Positions 60,783 through 64,000 of a stretch of 64,000 bases of DNA are shown here, piece after piece. Location: NCBI GenBank assembly GCA_910589415.1, contig OU342634.1, positions 14,195,144 through 14,259,143 of the forward strand, given 5' to 3'. A program made the translations under genes and the position numbers. Each line of letters starts with the position of its first letter. Position 1 is the first letter of the stretch. The notes under the pieces were generated by a model. It worked only from the letters and a program-made list of their open reading frames with translations. It made no database searches and was not told the DNA's origin. Origin of the DNA: Malachius bipustulatus. Lineage: Eukaryota > Arthropoda > Insecta > Coleoptera > Melyridae.

Positions 60783-60851
60783 GTAGTAGTAGTATGGTGG
60801 GTTGGGGTGGTGCACCCCAAGCGACTAGGCCACCGAGGGCCCTTTTCGCCG
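60783..60851 (-). mobile_element. 69-bp LINE 3'-end stub inserted in a minisatellite
   Basis: Carries (TAG)n, then the same 3'-end sequence as the LINE at 27637 (GGTGGGTTGGGGTGGTGCAC, AAGCGACTAGGCCACCGAGG). It is flanked by a perfect 13-bp duplication GGCTGTACGCCTA (60770-60782 and 60852-60864), which is part of the host 93-bp repeat unit. It is either an extreme 5' truncation of the LINE or a tiny SINE using its 3' end. Confidence 0.88.
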
Positions 60852-61409
60852 GGCTGTACGCCTAATTTCTTAAGGAGTTTTTTATATTTTCTTCTGATTC
60901 GGCAGATTTATTTCGCTGAAAAAGGTTCTCCAATTCTTTTGGCTGTACGCCTAATTTCTTAACGAGTTTTTTTAAATGTTTTCTTCTGTTTCGGCAAATT
61001 TATTTCGCTGAAAAATGCTCTCCAATTCTTTTGGCTGTACGCTCAATTTCTTAAGACGTTTTTTTTATTATTTTCTTTTGATTCAGCAGATTTATTTCGC
61101 TGAAAAATGCTCCCCAATTCTTTTGGCTGTACGCCTAATTTTTTAACGAGTTTTTTAAATGTTTTCTTCTGATTCAGCAGATTTATTTCGCTGAAAAATG
61201 CTCTCCAATTCTTTTGGCTGTACGCCTAATTTCTTACCGAGTTTTTTTAATGTTTTCTTCTGATTCAGCAGATTTATTTCGCTGAAAAATGCTCCCCAAT
61301 TCTTTTGGCTGTACGCCTAATTTTTTAACGAGTTTTTTAAATGTTTTCTTCTCATCAGCAGATTGATGTCGCTGAAAAATGGTCTCCAATTCTTTTGGCT
61401 GTACGCCTA

Positions 61410-61478
61410 GTAGTAGTAGTATGGTGGGTCGGGGTGGTGCACCCCAAGCGACTAGGCCACCGAGGGCCCTTTTCGCCG
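61410..61478 (-). mobile_element. Second copy of the 69-bp LINE stub
   Basis: The same 69 bp as 60783-60851 apart from one clear base difference (GTCGGGG against GTTGGGG). It sits at the same position of the 93-bp unit, with the same flanking duplication (61397-61409 and 61479-61491) and the same altered downstream bases (AAGGAG). This points to copying of an already-inserted unit, not a second insertion. Confidence 0.88.
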
Positions 61479-62635
61479 GGCTGTACGCCTAATTTCTTAA
61501 GGAGTTTTTTTAATGTTTTCTTCTGATTCAGCAGATTTATTTCGCTGAAAAATGCTTTCCAATTCTTTTGGCTGTACGCCTAATTTCCTAACGAGTTTAA
61601 TAATGTTTCCTTCTGATTCAGCAGATTTATTACGCTGAAATATGCTCTCCAGTTCTCCTGGCTGTACGCCTAATCATCTCAGTGAATAATACAACAAACG
61701 TAAGACTTCATTTCCTACATTTCCCAGTTTCCTTTTCCGTTTTTTCAGCTGATTCGACAGAGTAATTTCTCATAATAATAGTCCCCAATAGTACTCCTAA
61801 TCCTGTCAATACCTATAGAATAACGGTAAGTCTGCTTGATTTGTTGAAGAGTTCAGATTTTTTTTTTTTACATTTTCTTGAACTTGAATTTTTCAATCAA
61901 TACGATTATCGGTCATTATATACATCCGTGGCTCCTACAGTTTCACTATGGCACCTATATAGGCGTGGAGAACATACCTATAGTAACACCAGGAAGGTAT
62001 TCATTTGCTTTGCAAATGAAAGGGAAGGCCATAAAACGGCTTTAAAAACCGATTTTGAGAGTGCGAAGAGAATACGGTCCTGACAAGAGGCGCTATATCC
62101 GCTTTCACATATCGTGTCCATAGTCCACAGGGATTGATGCAATGATTTTTGGAATATAAATGCAAAATAAATGCAAAATTCAAAATAAAAACCGTGCTAC
62201 TGTTCATTTCGAAGATTTTCCTTGCCCTGAAAGTGAAGAAAAAAATAGAAATTCGACCGTAGTGTCAAAGAGACACACCTTAGCTGTGACCTTAATATTA
62301 GTTTGCAATGGCTGTTTTTAGCTTCTTACCCACCCAGCACCTCTATTTCGCTCCTCGGTCCCGAAAAAATTGATGAAACGTGGGAGCCGTGGATGTATAC
62401 AATTACCCGATTATCAATATACAGGGTGTTAAGAAAATGACGGATAAACTCTTCAGTACATTGTAGGGGACACTCAGTAAAGTACGGGAAAAATAATTTT
62501 AAAAAATCCAGAGCTACATTTAAAAAGATATAAGCAAAATATTGAACAATAAATTTGGCAACGTTTAACACGATAATACGGAAGCGTAGAAGGGCCACAC
62601 TTAATTTTTTTTTGTTATATTTAACATTCCGACTT

Positions 62636-62829
62636 ATGAGTCGGAATTCCGACTTCTATCTCAGAATTCCGACTTCTATCTCGGAATTCCGACTTGTAAC
62701 TCGGAATTCCGACTTGTATCTCGGAATTCCGACTTGTAACTCGGAATTCCGACTTGTATCTCGGAATTCCGACTTGTATCTCGGAATTCCGACTTGTAAC
62801 TCGGAATTCCGACTTATAACTCGGAATTC
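62636..62829. repeat. 20-bp GGAATTCC minisatellite, second locus
   Basis: About ten units of CGGAATTCCGACTTGTATCT with a few spacer variants (GTAAC, CTATC). The open frames on both strands here (62555-62866 and 62621-62833) are repeat translations. Confidence 0.93.
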
Positions 62830-62930
62830 TCATTTAGATCGTGAAAACCCATACGATACAGTGTAGCTGGTTATGGAAGCGTAGGACTATACACTTTTTC
62901 GATGGAATTAACGTACCCGCTTATAGTATA

Positions 62931-63895
62931 CAGGGTGCACCATATATCATTCTCTATATTGCTATCTCCTAAGGCTAAGAGATCCAGGGTCGAATTAATT
63001 ACACAAAAGATGTGCAATTTTGTGGCCATCTCTAATCAGTCAAGACATACAAAATATCTGTAACCGTTCCTGAAATATCCTGAAAAAACTGAAAAATCGA
63101 GATTTCTTATTTTTTTCATATCTTTTTGATTATTGGAGATTAATAAATAATTTTTTGTGGGTTTACATAAGTCGGCAAGAGCTACCCCATCTGACATTTC
63201 AAAAAATTTCAAAGCCAAGTATAACGTTTTTCTTATGGCCGTCATATTGTTTTTTGTGTTGTTCGGTATAAAAAAAATTATAAAAACCAAAAACTGGTCA
63301 ATTTCAAAATATAAAAAAAAAAAAAATTATTACTCTTTTTTATTTACAAAAAAAGACAACTTTATAGACCGAATTTCATTAGATAAATTAAAAAACCATG
63401 AGGCAAGCACTATTTCGGCGTATTTTAACAATGTTGACGTATATCGATGATTCTTTTTGTTTTTCCTCGAAAAAAAGAATAAAAATTTGAGATTTTTTTT
63501 TTTTGAAGTTTATTAATTTTTGGTTTCCATCATTTTTTCATATCGAATGACATAAAGAAATAATATAGCGGCTATAAGAAAAACGAAAGTTGACTGTGAA
63601 AACTTTTGGATCTAGTCGGTCTTGAAAATTTTTGTAATGCCAGATGGGTAGCTCTTGACGATTTATGTAAGCCTACAAAAAATTATTCATTAATTTCCAA
63701 TAATAAGAGAGATATGGCAAAAATAAGAAATTTCGATTTTTGAGTTTCTTCAGGATATTTCAGGAGCAGTCACAGACATCAATGTCTTGACGGATTCGAG
63801 ATGACCATAAAATTCCGCATCTTTTCTCTAGACCGACCCTGTATCTCTTAGCGTTCAGGAGATAGCAATTAGAGAAGGATGTATGGTGCACCCTG
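62931..63895. mobile_element. 965-bp foldback element
   Basis: TA-flanked ends CAGGGTGCACCATA and complement. The arms include the paired stretches CTATCTCCTAAGGCTAAGAG and its diverged complement, and TAAGTCGGCAAGAGCTACCC with a complementary counterpart near 63640. Between them is AT-rich filler with poly-A/T. The short open frames at 63036-63450 are not coding. Confidence 0.8.
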
Positions 63896-63914
63896 TATAA
63901 TAGGTAAGTAAGAT

Positions 63915-64000
63915 TTCCGAGATATAAGTCGGAATTCCGAGTTACAAGTCGGAATTCCGAGTTACAATTCGGAATTCCGAGATACAAGTCGGAATTCCGA
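63915..64000. repeat. 20-bp GGAATTCC minisatellite, inverted third block
   Basis: Units read CGGAATTCCGAGATACAAGT, the reverse complement of the 62636 units, and run off the window end. With 62636-62829 they flank the foldback 62931-63895 in mirrored orientation. Confidence 0.9.

Larger units (their letters stand above)
60470..61830. repeat. 93-bp minisatellite with two LINE-stub-bearing units
   Basis: About 12 units carrying CCAATTCTTTTGGCTGTACG, CCTAATTTCTTAACGAG and GCAGATTTATTTCGCTGAAA. Units at about 60770 and 61397 each contain a 69-bp LINE tail. Edge units (60180-60500 and 61740-61830) are decayed and share CCTAATCCTGTCA...GAATAACG. Plus-strand frames such as 60768-60962 run through array and insert and are not genes. 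Confidence 0.92.

Noticed and set aside
60768..61526. Two frames sharing VVVVWWVGVVHPKRLGHRG
   Set aside because: They read through minisatellite plus the 69-bp LINE stub.
62555..62866. Frames of regular (EFRLVSRNSDLYLGIPTCNS)-like repeats on both strands
   Set aside because: The 20-bp GGAATTCC unit times three gives a 20-codon periodic translation; no gene signals.

Overview
The window looks like a long stretch of insect nuclear DNA: AT-rich, intron-dominated, dense in transposon-derived inverted repeats and tandem arrays, with no bacterial-type gene packing. The assignment to insects is an inference. It rests on the only host coding sequence recognised (Dachshund-like exons with canonical GT/AG splice sites), a retroposon with an R1/I-type endonuclease-RT-RNase H layout, a mariner-like relic and Penelope-type hammerhead motifs. 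The order of insect cannot be told from the sequence.

Host gene. Three plus-strand exons (34390-34533, 35606-35884, 46637-46698) encode the C-terminal coiled-coil (DD2 / Dachbox-C) part of a Dachshund-family transcription cofactor. The first and third exons join in phase to give a continuous DACH-like coiled coil. The middle exon is 279 nt, phase 1 at both ends, and of low-complexity S/E/Q/N-rich composition, which is what an optional cassette exon would look like. A possible short last exon lies at 57559-57606 (weak). The earlier exons (DD1 region) were not found. Most of the window is therefore probably intron and flank of this developmental gene, with several GC-richer, non-repetitive islands that may be cis-regulatory DNA.

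Retroelements. A minus-strand LINE (27637-31241) has a 1166-codon open frame (partial endonuclease, reverse transcriptase, RNase H, CCHC knuckle) and a perfect 13-bp target-site duplication, but is 5'-truncated. A decayed relative lies beside it at 26740-27310, and two 69-bp stubs of its 3' end sit in a 93-bp minisatellite at 60783 and 61410. A second, RNase H-less LINE fragment is at 45003-46085. Two loci (20086-20640 and 51215-52150) carry Penelope/retrozyme-type hammerhead ribozyme motifs, one with an intact core.

DNA transposons and foldbacks. There is a decayed mariner-like element with ~480-bp inverted repeats (52506-55130), an 841-bp foldback nested in its left arm, related foldbacks at 43758, 51369 and 62931, and a hAT-like element (31467-32599) inserted in a 20-bp EcoRI-motif minisatellite.

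Tandem arrays. Seven apparently unrelated arrays (unit lengths about 345, 242, 95 with a 741-bp higher-order repeat, 440, 145/195, 147 and 93 bp) plus the 20-bp minisatellite account for roughly a fifth of the window. Most short open frames in the window are translations of these arrays or shadows of the LINE.
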